NCBI GenBank assembly: GCA_963082975.1
Contig: OY720349.1
Span: 65,966,501 to 66,030,500 of the forward strand
Length of the DNA: 64,000 bases
Direction of reading: 5' to 3'
Origin: Labia minor
Taxonomy: Eukaryota > Arthropoda > Insecta > Dermaptera > Spongiphoridae
Shown here: in pieces, positions 25,080 to 35,608 of the stretch
Numbering within the stretch: the first letter of the stretch is position 1
Layout: the number at the start of each line of letters is the position of its first letter
Notes under the pieces: model-generated
Told to the model about the DNA's origin: nothing
The model's database searches: none
Seen by the model: only the letters and a program-made list of their open reading frames with translations
Position numbers and translations under genes: made by a program

Positions 25080-25740
25080 AACAATTTTCAAGATAGAAAT
25101 TTATTACAATATTACAATTATTAACTGTTGCATCATTGCATCAATCTGATTAAAATGAATGGAACTTCGGGTACTCAATAATAATAAATAAAATAATATT
25201 AATAAATATATTGAATAATATTTTATTGAAAAAATATTAAAACTTATAAAACTATCTAAAACTTTATTAATAAAAGAACAATGAATAAATAAATATAGAA
25301 TAGTAATTTATTAAAAAGTAAACAATAGATAAAAAGAAAAAAAAATAACAAAATCATTATTTTCATTTTTAAATAACGATTCACCCGGCGAGTTTCGAAC
25401 CGACGAAATCCACTCGTTAAAACATCAGTCCAACCGCTGGACTATATGTATTTAGATAAAAAATTGTCATTTTTTTACTGTCTTAGCAGGCAGTATTAAA
25501 AATTTTGACGTTTTCCATATAATATATAATTTTCAATTAAGAAATTAATAATGAAGCTGTATGTTTCAAGAGATATCATCAATAAAACTTAATTTTTCTT
25601 TATAAATACTATATCTAGTGTGAATTTGAAAAAAATCGTTAGAGCGGTTTTTGAGAACCATGATATATAGATAAATACATATATACAATTTTAGCTAGCA
25701 TAATAAGATAAGATATTTTTAAATAAAATTTTTATTTTAT
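25080..25740 (-). repeat. Complex repeat R5-related block
   Basis: Reverse complement of parts of 39830-40010 and 40690-40860, including the segments around TTCTCAAAAACCGCTCTAAC and GCTAGCTAAAATTG. It holds the tRNA-like segment at 25380-25447. Confidence 0.5.
25380..25447 (-). ncRNA. tRNA-like (SINE head or degenerate tRNA)
   Basis: On the minus strand TAGTCCAGCGGTTGGAC gives an A-box and a D-arm with a perfect 4-bp stem GTCC/GGAC. GGTTCGAAACTC lies at B-box distance. The anticodon stem and parts of the T stem do not pair well, and no clean acceptor stem is visible. This is a tRNA-derived pseudogene or repeat head, not a working tRNA. Confidence 0.5.
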
Positions 25741-26700
25741 TAATTAATAAATCAAAGTCAAATGAATGATATTTTTTCTAAGAATTTTTTTAATTTTAAA
25801 GATTTATACATTTTTAAAAACAAAATTAATAAGAAGTATATATATATATATATATTTATATATGAATGAAAAACATAAGTGAAAGGTAGTTAATTAGTTA
25901 TCAATATATGGAACGAAACAAGTTGAATTTTGTTTTTCATTCAACTTATAAAGCTTGTCAATTTTCTACTTTTACTGTTTTTAAAATGAATTTTTGAATG
26001 AATTTGTAAAATTTTTAAACCGTGTTGTTTTTATTTATAGTGTATTTATAGAAACATATACATGTTATTAAGAAAATTAAAAAATTAATATGTCTCAATA
26101 TTACTTTTTTAAGCTGAATACCAATTTTGTCATTAATATAAACAAATCACATTAAATTATAATTTAATAAATATATTTTATATTTTTATTTATTTATTAT
26201 TTTATACATTATTATTAGTTCATATTTTTTATATACTGTTGATTCTTTCTATACCATAATCTTAATATATATAAATATTAGGTTCTCTTTAAATAAATCT
26301 TTTAATAAAATTTATTTAAAGTTTTAAAGGAGTGTTCAACTTAAAATTTAATTATGATGTATTGTGTGTGTGTGAATTGATATGATAGTTTTAAGATTTA
26401 ATAAATATATACAGAAATATTAATATATAATAAATAGAAAAATGCAATAAATTTTATTACAATCGAATGATTTTTCTTTTAAAAATATTTAATTATTTTC
26501 TTAAATATTAATTAGAAATGACATTGGTAATAGTATATTATAAAAAATGATATAATTATATATTAATTTTGTTGAAATAGAAAGTATATATAGAGGCAAT
26601 ATATGTTTCTAGTTGGTCAAGAATGTAAATCGAATGTATTAATAAAAAATTATATTTTTATCCTTGAGATAACCTCCTAGATAAATAATAAAAAATAATT
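25741..26700. other. A+T-rich stretch without a recognisable gene
   Basis: (TA)n at about 25835-25862; nothing else supportable. Confidence 0.6.
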
Positions 26701-26945
26701 ATTTCCCGATATGCATATTTCAGCCTTTCCATTTGGTCCCACCTGTTGATCTTCCTACAAGACAGCGCATTCAAGTCTCCGGGCAGGAATTTGGGAATAT
26801 AACTTAAGCAGGTGGGATTGCGCAGAGATTGAGAATGAAAAAAGAGACCTAGTCAAAGAAGAAGACAAGGAGGGGTGCACCTGATCAAGGCCGTTCATCG
26901 TCATGACACCTGAGGAATGTTCAATTCTCTCATTGATTATTTTAC

Positions 26946-26996
26946 CTGATCAAGAGCGCCGGCATCCGGGTGACTTCCTCGCGATTGGGACTCCAT
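26946..26996 (-). CDS. Candidate first coding exon, 17 codons
   Basis: ATG at 26994-26996 on the minus strand opens 'MESQSRGSHPDAGALDQ' and runs straight into a consensus donor, CAG|GTAAAA. The exon is hydrophilic and G+C-rich and sits directly below a promoter-like region. A second short ATG segment lies at 26881-26909 ('MTMNGLDQ'). It ends in the same CTTGATCAG|GT motif but would hit a stop if joined in phase, so it may be an alternative first exon. Later exons would lie at lower coordinates and are not securely identified. Product unknown. Confidence 0.42.
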
Positions 26997-27250
26997 TAGC
27001 ACAGAGGATGAGCACAAAATAAATACACCACACTTGAAAGGAACACACACATGTTTTTCATAGGCACAATGAGAACGAATCACAACCGTACCGAGTGAAT
27101 GCCACAACGCGACTCTCCCAGGAATGCCGTAGTCGCTCGAGCCCGGCTCAAGAGTACATGCAACATGGCGGCCGGCCTAGTAACCTTGCCAGGCAACGTT
27201 GCCATATTGCCCTGGTCCAGCTTCTCCATCCAACCCAGCCTTCCAGTGGA
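26997..27250 (-). promoter_or_regulatory. G+C-rich promoter and 5' leader of a minus-strand gene
   Basis: About 250 bp of high G+C with CpGs, upstream of the ATG at 26996 on the minus strand. It contains GCCGCCATGTTG (minus strand, about 27159-27170), which matches the YY1 consensus often placed near metazoan transcription starts, and a palindrome GGCAACGTTGCC (27192-27203) flanked by further TTGCC units, resembling RFX X-box half sites. The YY1-like motif also supplies a strong-context ATG for a 28-codon upstream ORF ('MLHVLLSRARATTAFLGE'). A 20-odd-nt A run (plus strand, about 27251-27274) marks the outer edge. Confidence 0.4.
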
Positions 27251-27274
27251 TTCACAAAAAAAAAAAAAAAAAAA

Positions 27275-28579
27275 AATCTTACACTCAACAAGAGTTCGAA
27301 GAAATTATCTTTTAGTCTCTGCCAAAATAAACCAGCTGATAGTCAAATATTTGCTCTCAAATATCAACAAACAGAAAAAAATTGATCACCATTCAAATTG
27401 ATTTTGTTTATAAAATATGTAATTGTAAATATATTTAGAATTTATTTTTTTAAACAAATATTATCATTTATATTTAGGAATAATATTTTACTATATTTTT
27501 ATTAAAATTATTTAAAGATTTGAATATTAATAATAAGAATATTATATTATAGAAATTTCAGCTAATAATAGATATATAAAAATTATAATTTATGCTTTAA
27601 AATAATTTATTTATTTATTAAGTTAAATATTCGATTTAAAAAATAGTAGTTTTTGAAAACAAATTTCTAAAGTATCATATAGAATTAAAGAAATTATATA
27701 TATATATAATCACTTTACCTTTCATCTTTTTAGTAAATTAATTAATTTATTACTTTTACCAATTATCAAATAATTAATTTTCATTTTAAATCACTCATAG
27801 ATGATTTGTTTGTTTTTTTTTTGACTTTTAAATGACCATTTTTACCTGAACTTCTTGTCACACAAATTCCTTTCAATTATATTGCTTGTAAGAAAAAATC
27901 GTAAAATATCTACCAGTTCTCCATCACTTAGATTTGAACAAAGATAAAATTTGTCTAGTCTTTTATATTTTATTAAATTTTATATAATTAGTATTTCTAA
28001 ATTTTCTTTCTACATCTTTTTACAATTAAAATCCTTCACACCATTAAAAATTTTATAATCAGTATTGTAAAAATTCATCTGGTTGAATATTATTTATCAT
28101 ATATTTATATTTATATTTATTTATTATTAAATTTATTAAAATTATAGTGTTATAGGTTCTAATATTGCAATATCAATAGAAAGAAGTGCTTTCACCTCGT
28201 TCTTCGTTTAGATATTTTATAAATTCAAGTAATTTTTTATATTATTTTTTAGTTTATATTTAATAAAACGATCTTAATAATCGAAATTTCAATCGTTATA
28301 TATATTATCCAGTTGAATAAATAAATTAATAAATAAATAAATATTAATTATGTACACCTAAAATGTTATATTTTAAAGTACAATATTTTGTAATTTGCTA
28401 ATAATTAGTTTATTTATTATGAATTATGCCATAATATTTTAAAATATAATTGTAATTATTAAAATATATATAAACAAATATTTTAAAATTCAAATTTTTT
28501 TTTCAGTCCAGAATATAAATTTCTATAAATAATAAAACATTTATTATTACATTTATTATTGTATTTTTATTCGATCATG
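27275..28579. other. A+T-rich stretch without a recognisable gene
   Basis: Nothing supportable. The open frames starting at 27095 and 27099 on the plus strand run through the antisense of the promoter and the A run and are not genes. Confidence 0.55.
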
Positions 28580-28614
28580 TGAGCTACAAATTAAAAAAAA
28601 AAGTAGGTAGAGAA

Positions 28615-28690
28615 ATTCCCTTGTCAGGCCCTGGACTTGAACCCGGGACCACGAGAATGTAAGTCAACGCTGTTAAGTCTTTAGTTAAGT
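28615..28690 (-). ncRNA. tRNA-derived SINE fragment
   Basis: On the minus strand GGTCCCGGGTTCAAGTCCAGG contains a good B-box and a CCCGG-type T stem. A matching A-box-like segment (GGTTGAGAGGCAACAGCG) lies at about 29425-29450 on the same strand, beyond the family A element A4. The tRNA-like unit may have been split by that insertion, though both parts share a GCGTTGAC stretch. Confidence 0.4.
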
Positions 28691-28751
28691 TTAAAAAAGT
28701 ATGTTTTTATTAGTCAATTAGAGATACATTTTTTTATTCCATAACATAACA

Positions 28752-29367
28752 AATAAGTTGACCTGTGGCCAGGTCCGAACCGACCGACGGTTTAAAATAA
28801 ATTAATTTCCAGCTACAGAAACAATTTCAAATAATTTTAATACAACTATTAATGTAATAAAAACAGATATGGATATAACATAAATATTTTTAATTTTATT
28901 TTATTTATAATATTGCCGGCGTTACCCGAGGCTGTGACGTCATGAAGGGCTGGGTGACGTCATATAATTTTAAATTAAGAAAAACATAATGAAGATGATT
29001 TTTCCCGAGGATAAAACCAATACATTCGTGGTGATATGTAAAAAAATCTCCTTATGTGAAATTTGGTGCGAAAATAACCCTTCTCTTCTTATCGTCGATC
29101 GCTAATACTACCACTTCCGGTTTCCGGATTTGCACCAAAAGTTGATCAATTCATCCCACTGATGCATTAAGTAAATATACCAAATTTCATCAAAATCCGT
29201 TCAGCCGTTCAGGCTGTACACATCTATACGGACGGACAGACGGACAGACATCATGCTAAAAATACTTTTTTCTGTTAAGAAAATGCATGATTCGTGGAGA
29301 TATGTAAAAATCTCCACATGTGAAATTTGGTGTGAAAACAATACCTCCCTTACTATCGTCGGTCGGT
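28752..29367 (-). mobile_element. Helentron-like element, family A, copy A4
   Basis: Minus-strand copy with TTTTTACCGACCGACGATAG at the right, minisatellite at 29229-29250, and CCGTCGGTCGGTTCGGACCTG plus CACAGGTCAACTTATT at the left. About 616 bp, no coding capacity. Confidence 0.7.
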
Positions 29368-30000
29368 AAAAAACGTTATAAAAACCTAGTCAATATATTG
29401 ATGGGGAAAGCCGAGAAATAAGTGTCAACGCTGTTGCCTCTCAACCTTTGGCGCCTTCATAACCCAGTGATACTCATACATATATTTTATATTTATTATT
29501 AAAATTGTTTAGTTTTTAAATTAATAAGGAGATGGATGAAATATTAACTCTAATCAAATCCAAATTTAATCGAAAAAGAGAAATAAGTAAAAAATTATTA
29601 ACAATCATATTGTAGTAATAATGATCAATTCTGTTATTTTTGCTTAAAATAATAATTCGTCATAGGGCCTGGTTCACCGGTTTACTTGCTATTTTGTATT
29701 CTCTTTTTAAGCTGTTATATTCTTTAAAAAATCAACAACTGTTTTATACCAACCGTTACTATTAAAAAAGACAATTATACTCGTATTTAATAAAATCCAG
29801 ATCAAATTAATAATATTTAATAATTAAAAAAAAGAATAATAAAAACTGTAAATATTATATTTTGGAAATCGGAATTTTCAAGCAATTTATGAAACAAAAT
29901 AAAAATTCTCAAGTGTTATGATTTTCAATTTAATAAAGATAAGTAGGAAGTATCATAATATCAAGTATGGCCAAAAAAGCTAAACCCAGAAATAGAGCAT
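29368..30000. other. A+T-rich stretch with a tRNA-like remnant
   Basis: 29390-29470 is G+C-richer and holds the A-box-like segment described with the SINE fragment. The rest shows nothing recognisable. Confidence 0.4.
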
Positions 30001-30059
30001 TCTAGAAGGATCTACTCATTATCTATCTGTATATCTGTCTACTCTGTGGCTCTACGATA

Positions 30060-30440
30060 CTCGAAGGTTCTTGATCGCAGCAACCACATTATTCCAAGTT
30101 TCCCTATATAGTTACAACCATCCTACTTTCTCCCAACTCTCACGTCCCTTCCTACATTGTCCACCCACCGCGTCCTTGGTCTTCCAAGTGGACGTTTCCC
30201 AACCGGTCTCCCCAACAATATATTTTTCCCCCTTCTTTCTTCTCCTATTCTAGCCACATGCCCTTCCCATCGCAGTCTTCACGATTTTATAACCCTAACT
30301 ATGTCTGGAGAAGCATAGAGGTCATGCAATTCCTCTTTAAGCAGTCTCCGCCTTTCCCCGGTGACCTCATCTTTTTTTTTGCCCATAAATGCTTCGCAGA
30401 ATCTTATTCACAAATACTCTAAATCTACTCTTATCTCCCG
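30060..30440 (-). mobile_element. LINE 3' fragment, copy 3
   Basis: Antisense to the plus strand: CCACCG..GTCCTTGGTCTTCC, GTGGACGTTTCCCAACCGG and ATTCTAGCCACATGCCC correspond to the 'GRP.GKR..GRPR' and 'GHVARMEE' segments of the reverse-transcriptase polyprotein seen in copy 1. Frameshifts break it. The plus-strand frame at 30071-30253 is a shadow of it. Confidence 0.6.
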
Positions 30441-31139
30441 TCAAAATAATTATTTTATATATTTTAATTTTGATCCCCTTTGATAATAATTTTGTCTTGT
30501 AAACGTAAAGAAAAATTTACAGATTGTAATATATAATTTTATTTTGCACAAATAAAAATAATAAATTTATTTAGTTTTATATTAAATAAAAAGTTATCTT
30601 TATATAAAGTTAAAAATAAAGTAATTAATACGAAAAATTCTTTAAGGTCAATTTACATTTAAGGTAAAACCGAGAGATATTACGTGATTAGGGATTTTGT
30701 TTATCGTTTTTTATATTCTTATTAAAATAATAATTGACAAAAGCCCGAATTGTGTGTCTTATATTTACATCTATGCTTGACCAAATATTATACAATAACT
30801 TCATAATATAATAGAAACTTGTCGATCGTATCCAAAACTTCTTTTGCTAGGTGAATTATAGTTAAGATGACTAAAATTCAGATATTTTATAGACATGTTT
30901 ACCAATACAATAACGAAAGAAACAGACGAAGTATATAGCCTGGAAATTACTAAAATTCGGTGAATTTTTGAACAGATCTCATATGTAAGTATGGTTAGTA
31001 AAATGTTGATGTTTAAGTGAGAGTAGGAATAATTAAAGAGAGAAGAAGCCATTGCAGTGGTTTTCCTCGATTATTCAAAGGTTTCTTTCTTTTGGGTCAT
31101 ATGACACTGGATCGTCTCCATTAAAAGATTACAAATTAG
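30441..31139. other. A+T-rich stretch without a recognisable gene
   Basis: A minus-strand open frame at 30801-31052 (83 codons, 'MASSLFNYSYSHLNINILLT') is longer than most here. It has low complexity and no recognisable domain, so I do not call it a gene. Confidence 0.4.
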
Positions 31140-31622
31140 CTGGAGTGTCTCCACTCGACTATCTCGCAATTTGAATTGGATTAAATAACATAATATATTA
31201 TATTTAAATTAAATTTAATTAATTATAAATTATAAATAATAAATAATAAATATTAAACCAGCGCATGTTTGGCTTTTTGTTGATGGCACCACGTTACGTG
31301 TTGGCGCGTGAGATTTGCAGTGTTAAAAAATTAATTCTGGTAATTTTAGCGAATCAATCAAGCTGAAATTCTATATATAGCAGTTTTATACAATTATTAA
31401 TCATGTGAAAAATTATCAAACATATATCTTTATTTTTACGGTCACTTTAGAGGAAAAAAAATCAAAACGTTGTAGGTAATGACCCTCTTCCGGTTGACCT
31501 ACATTTCTCAAAAGTTGATAGAAAACTATGAATTTTGAATAATGTCCATGTACCAAATTTCATCATTCTAGCTCAAACCGTTTTTGCGTAATCTTGCCTA
31601 CATACATACACACACACACACT

Positions 31623-31654
<32 letters not shown>

Positions 31655-31769
31655 GACATTTTTCTCAACCTTAGTGAAAATGATTCAGGAACCTTCAAAA
31701 CGTATAAAAACATCAAAATCTCAACATCGAAAATTTTCGTGATCGCAATACTATCTCTGGCGAGATAGT
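31140..31769 (-). mobile_element. Helentron-like element, family B, copy B3
   Basis: Minus-strand full-length copy: TTTTTACTATCTCGCCAGAG at the right, CA microsatellite at 31608-31648, and GCGAGATAGTCGAGTGGAG plus ACACTCCAG at the left. It is close to B2 along its whole length. Confidence 0.7.
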
Positions 31770-32276
31770 AAAAAGAAAGAATTATTTATAGAAATAAAAT
31801 AAAATCATTTTTGAATATTAATTATAATTTTAATAATATTTTATAATTAATATATAATTTAAAGAATATTTTCATATTATTCCTACAGTTTGAGAGTGAG
31901 TTTGGTTTCCTAAATATACATTTCTAAATTAAATAAATACACTATGATTACTTTATATAATAGTCTTATCTGATTCCAATTAAAATGAATTATTGTTTAG
32001 ACTAAGTACATAGAAATTTATAAAATTATTATATTATTAATTACTAAATTTTACTATAATCGAATAATCTTTATAATTTATTTGTAAAATACATATATGT
32101 CAAAAACAATATTAGATAATTTCTCATTTTCGGATAATAGATGTTGATAATAACTTTTTATATTCTTATTAAAATAATAATAATTCAATAATTGCTAAAT
32201 AAATTTTGAATGATTTCCAAGAAAAATATTAATTTAGTTCAAAAGTAACAAAATGATAAATATCAATATATTTTTT
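31770..32276. other. A+T-rich stretch without a recognisable gene
   Basis: No structured feature seen. Confidence 0.6.
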
Positions 32277-33002
32277 ACCGGCCGACGATATGAAGGGAAG
32301 GTATTGTTTTCACTCCAAATTTCACATGTGGAGATTTTTACATATCTCCACGAATCATGCATTTTGTTAACAGAAAAAAGTATTTTTAGCATCATGTCTG
32401 TCCGTCCGTCCGTCTGTCCATTGTGTGTCCGTAAAGACGTGTATAGTTTGAACGGCTCAACGGATTTTGATAAAATTTGGTATATTTAGTTAATGCATCA
32501 GTAGCATGAATTCATCAACTTTTGGTGTATATTCGGAAATCGGAAGTGGTAGTTTATAAAGTATTAATTTTATATTCATTGTCAGAAAATATTTAATTTG
32601 ATAAATAATTGATTAATTAAACTAAAAATACAAACTAAGATAATATAATTTAGACATTTTAATTCAAGTTTTAAAAATATTTTTTTTGATACTTTATATA
32701 AATATATATATATATATAATCAGTGGTGTTACGGGAACGCGTTCCGGACTCCGGTTCACGGTTCGGAAAAACAAGCCGGTTCGTTCCGGTTTTTGTTTCG
32801 GTTCGGGTTCGGTTCAAACCCTTGTTTATAATAATACATATAAAAATTCGTCAAAAATTAGAAAAAAAAATCAGCAATTCTTTTTAATTTTTTTTTTTCA
32901 ACGTTCCGGAGCGTTCCGGCTCGACAACACCACTGTATATAATATTGTTTGCAAATTAATTTATTTCAAATCGTCGGTCGGTTCTGTGCCTGGCCACAGC
33001 TA
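32277..33002 (+). mobile_element. Helentron-like element, family A, copy A5, disrupted
   Basis: The 5' part (ACCGGCCGACGATATGAAGG and minisatellite at 32396-32418) and the 3' end (CGTCGGTCGGTTCTGTGCC, then TGGCCACAG) are separated by unrelated sequence that includes the hAT element H. A second 5'-end fragment (ACCGACCGACGCTAGG) begins at about 33009. The open frame at 32253-32489 reads through the minisatellite and is an artefact. Confidence 0.55.
32721..32935. mobile_element. hAT-type MITE H with perfect 8-bp target duplication
   Basis: Terminal inverted repeats CAGTGGTGTT and AACACCACTG enclose 215 bp rich in GTTCCGG repeats (CGCGTTCCGGACTCCGG at the left, CGTTCCGGAGCGTTCCGG at the right). 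Flanks are TATATAAT on both sides, an exact 8-bp duplication as expected of hAT transposases. It sits inside the disrupted family A copy A5. Confidence 0.8.
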
Positions 33003-33248
33003 ATTTTGACCGACCGACGCTAGGAAAGGAATGAATTGGATATAACTTTATTATTATTATTTAATGTTTTAGTTTTGGAGGGGTAACGTGGTTCATTATT
33101 TGAGAAAAAATTAATAAAAAATTTATTAAAAGAAGCCAATCCAATTATTTCTTAATTTGACTGAATTTGATTTTTCTATAATAAATATCATTGTGAATAT
33201 CATGTTTAAGGATTGATAAATAATAAGGGGTGATGATTATTGGCTCAC

Positions 33249-33390
33249 CCGGTGTCGCGTGCTACGTCGTCGGCCACTTGAATGGCTCCTGCGTTTCGAC
33301 CGTCGATGACCATGACTAGAGGCAGGTTCCTTGATTCACCGATCCAATAAAAACAAACCATCGCATCTTTTATAATCGAGATCAAATTCA
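33249..33390 (-). CDS. Internal exon of an unidentified gene, 47 codons
   Basis: The minus strand is open in one frame ('NLISIIKDAMVCFYWIGESR', then 'NLPLVMVIDGRNAGAIQVAD', then 'DVARDTG'). It ends at a consensus donor GG|GTGAGCC, just before the frame would hit TGA. Upstream, AAAAAG|TG can serve as acceptor, and a long pyrimidine-rich run on the minus strand (33416-33486) fits a polypyrimidine tract or branch region. G+C content and codon choice differ sharply from the flanks. The 'LPLVMVIDGRNA' strand resembles a buried beta strand of an alpha/beta domain. I considered a SEC14-like domain but cannot support a family. Phase 2 donor. Confidence 0.5.
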
Positions 33391-33415
33391 CTTTTTAAAC
33401 AAAACGACTAAATAG

Positions 33416-33486
33416 AAGGAGATAGAAAGAAGTGAGAAGAAGAAGAACGGGAAGAGAGAGAGAGGAGAGGAAAGGGGAGAGGGTAG
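33416..33486 (-). promoter_or_regulatory. Long polypyrimidine tract upstream of the exon
   Basis: On the minus strand this is an almost pure C/T run (GA-rich on plus: GAGAAGAAGAAG, GAGAGAGAGAGG). It lies about 25 nt upstream of the proposed acceptor at 33390. It could also be only a degenerate (GA)n microsatellite. Confidence 0.35.
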
Positions 33487-33499
33487 AAAAAAGTAGTAT

Positions 33500-34187
33500 G
33501 GGCTTTCGATTTCTGATCACTTTCAAACAGATCCACTTTCTTATTTTAAAACTAGTCTCAATTCGAACGATTGAATAATTGATTAATTGTATTTATAACA
33601 AATTTTATATACGCCTACACCTGTTATACTAAATAAATAAATTCTTAAATTTCTAATATAACATCATCTATATATTTCATTATTTAATAATGTTTATCGC
33701 TAATTAACCAACTCCAGAGAATATCGTTTCTAAAGTGGCTGAATGGAAAATGATAAGAATGTATAAGATTATATTAAATTTACGATATGATCTTTATTTT
33801 AATATAATATTAATGATTTTATATCAAAGGGGTGATACTATATGTTTAATATAATCTTGGTATATTTGCTGTTGAATGATAAGATAAAACTATTAACAAA
33901 TAAAAAAAAAATAAAATAAAATAAAATAAAAACTTAGATAAAAATATTATCTTCATATGAGAGTAAATAAAATTTTTTGTATCAAAAATAATGAAATAAT
34001 AAATAAGAATTTTATAGAAGTTTCTGTATATGAATTCTAATAGTTGAATAAAAATGTGAAAAATATTAAGAATTAATAGAAATTAAGTAGTAGGTTTGTA
34101 AAATGAAATAAATATGTATATAACTGGATTTTTAATCAATTTTTTAAGTACGTAGGTAGGTAGGTGTATATTTAATTTTAATTAATT
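33500..34187. other. A+T-rich stretch without a recognisable gene
   Basis: No structured feature seen. Confidence 0.6.
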
Positions 34188-34637
34188 GGTCTGAAAAGTT
34201 TCCGACCTGACCAAGAAAATCGATGTTTTTCAATTTTTTGTTTGTATTATTTTTCAAAATTCAAGATAGCTGAGACCTGTACGATGTCAGCTGAACGTGT
34301 GCGAAATATTTTGCAAAACCATTTGAATAGGGAAAGCTGTGTGCAACGTGGGTGCCGCATTTCCTAACGTTAGTCCAAAAATTGCTTTGAAAAACCATTT
34401 CTAACGACAATTTGGCGCTGTAGGCGTAATCCAAACGAATTTTTGCGTCGATTCATAACTGTTGATGAGACTTAAATTAAATTGAATCAAATTTAATTAA
34501 TTAATTAAATTAATTAGAACACCGTTATGAGAAATGTATCAGTGTTGATGGAGATTATGTTGAAAATATAGCAAAAAAAAAAATTAAAAACATCGTTTTT
34601 CTTGGTCAGGTCGGAAACTTTTCAGACCACCCTCGTA
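34188..34637 (+). mobile_element. Mariner deletion derivative M2 with 38-bp inverted ends
   Basis: GGTCTGAAAAGTTTCCGACC at 34188 and its inverse ending at 34628 form terminal repeats of at least 38 bp with one mismatch. The right end extends to ACCCTCGTA (34637). Inside are transposase remnants: 'RRNPNEFLRRFITVDE' in the plus orientation (about 34418-34470), matching the mariner TVDE(T) catalytic-core motif, and 'YEKCISVDGDYVEN' from the C-terminus (about 34528-34568). Most of the coding sequence is deleted, so it is a non-autonomous, MITE-like element about 450 bp long. Confidence 0.8.
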
Positions 34638-34639
34638 TT

Positions 34640-35248
34640 TAGATTTAGAGTAAAAAAATTAAAAAAAACTTATGCATTGATGAAAACGAAAATATGATAA
34701 AGTAAATAATTTATTGAAGTTATATTTAAATTTTAAATGAAAAATTAGGATAATATAGTACTCGAATTTATAGATGGCATATACATATGTAAATATAAAT
34801 ATATAAATATATTATATACACATATAGAAGTATAATTTATATTTAAATCAGAAAAGTAGTAAATCAATTGTTAATAATTTATATATTTATAAAATTATAA
34901 TAATTCTTGGAGATGGTTTAGCAATTAAAAAAAATATAAAAGAAGAAAACTTTCTTTTAAATGATTCAATTATTTAAGAATGTTTTTAATGTATTCTATC
35001 AAAATCTAAAAAAAAATTAATTTAAGGGGTGCTAAGAAGTTTTATCATGATTACATGATTGTGTAATATTCATTAGCAAGATCTAATTATTGTATAATTA
35101 ATATTTTAATTAGTTAATTTAAATTTTTATTTCAAGTCATATAATAATAATGAAAAAGCAAAATAAAGTGTCTTGTTATTTGGGATGTGAAGAAGTCATT
35201 TGAAAAAGTGTTTAATGATCAAAAAGGAGTGACGGAATATTTTTTATA
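34640..35248. other. A+T-rich stretch without a recognisable gene
   Basis: No structured feature seen. Confidence 0.6.
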
Positions 35249-35608
35249 ATGAACTACCTGACGAGGCTTCTTCAAAAAGCTCCAAAAGCCGCGCATTCCA
35301 TTAAACAACTGACGTTTGTGACTCGACGGAAGCCATACAAGACACCGAGTCAATCCTCCCCCTCAACAAGACACAATCCAGAATGGGTGGATCTGTCTGT
35401 CACTGATAACAGCCTGTGGACACTGATATCTCGGCATAATACATCAACTGATAGTTGTTTTTTAATTGTTCCCATTCAACATACAAATATTCATATACAA
35501 ACACACCCACTCAAATACTTTTATCTTCGTTTACATTGCAGGGCCTCAGGTTTTTTATACATTAATGTTTTTTTTTTCTTCATTAAAATTATTAAAAATA
35601 TTCTATGA
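35249..35608 (+). CDS. Candidate N-terminal exon with mitochondrial-presequence-like start
   Basis: The frame opens with ATG at 35249 after a long A+T-rich leader. The first 28 residues ('MNYLTRLLQKAPKAAHSIKQ' and on to 'RRK') lack acidic residues and are rich in R, K, A and L, as in mitochondrial targeting peptides. Residues 29-63 remain coding-like ('SPSTRHNPEWVDLSVTDN'), with G+C-richer codons up to about 35440. The rest becomes A+T-rich and ends in an F/I/K run, so a donor probably lies before 35560 (for example CCTCAG|GTTTTT near 35549). I do not recognise the protein. Confidence 0.4.
   Translation: MNYLTRLLQKAPKAAHSIKQLTFVTRRKPYKTPSQSSPSTRHNPEWVDLSVTDNSLWTLISRHNTSTDSCFLIVPIQHTNIHIQTHPLKYFYLRLHCRASGFLYINVFFFFIKIIKNIL

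Noticed and set aside
25380-25447. Functional tRNA gene
   Set aside because: D arm is good, but the anticodon stem does not form and the T stem is poor.
27095-27401. Plus-strand open frames of 96 and 100 codons
   Set aside because: They run antisense through the promoter-like island and across a long A run giving a polylysine stretch.
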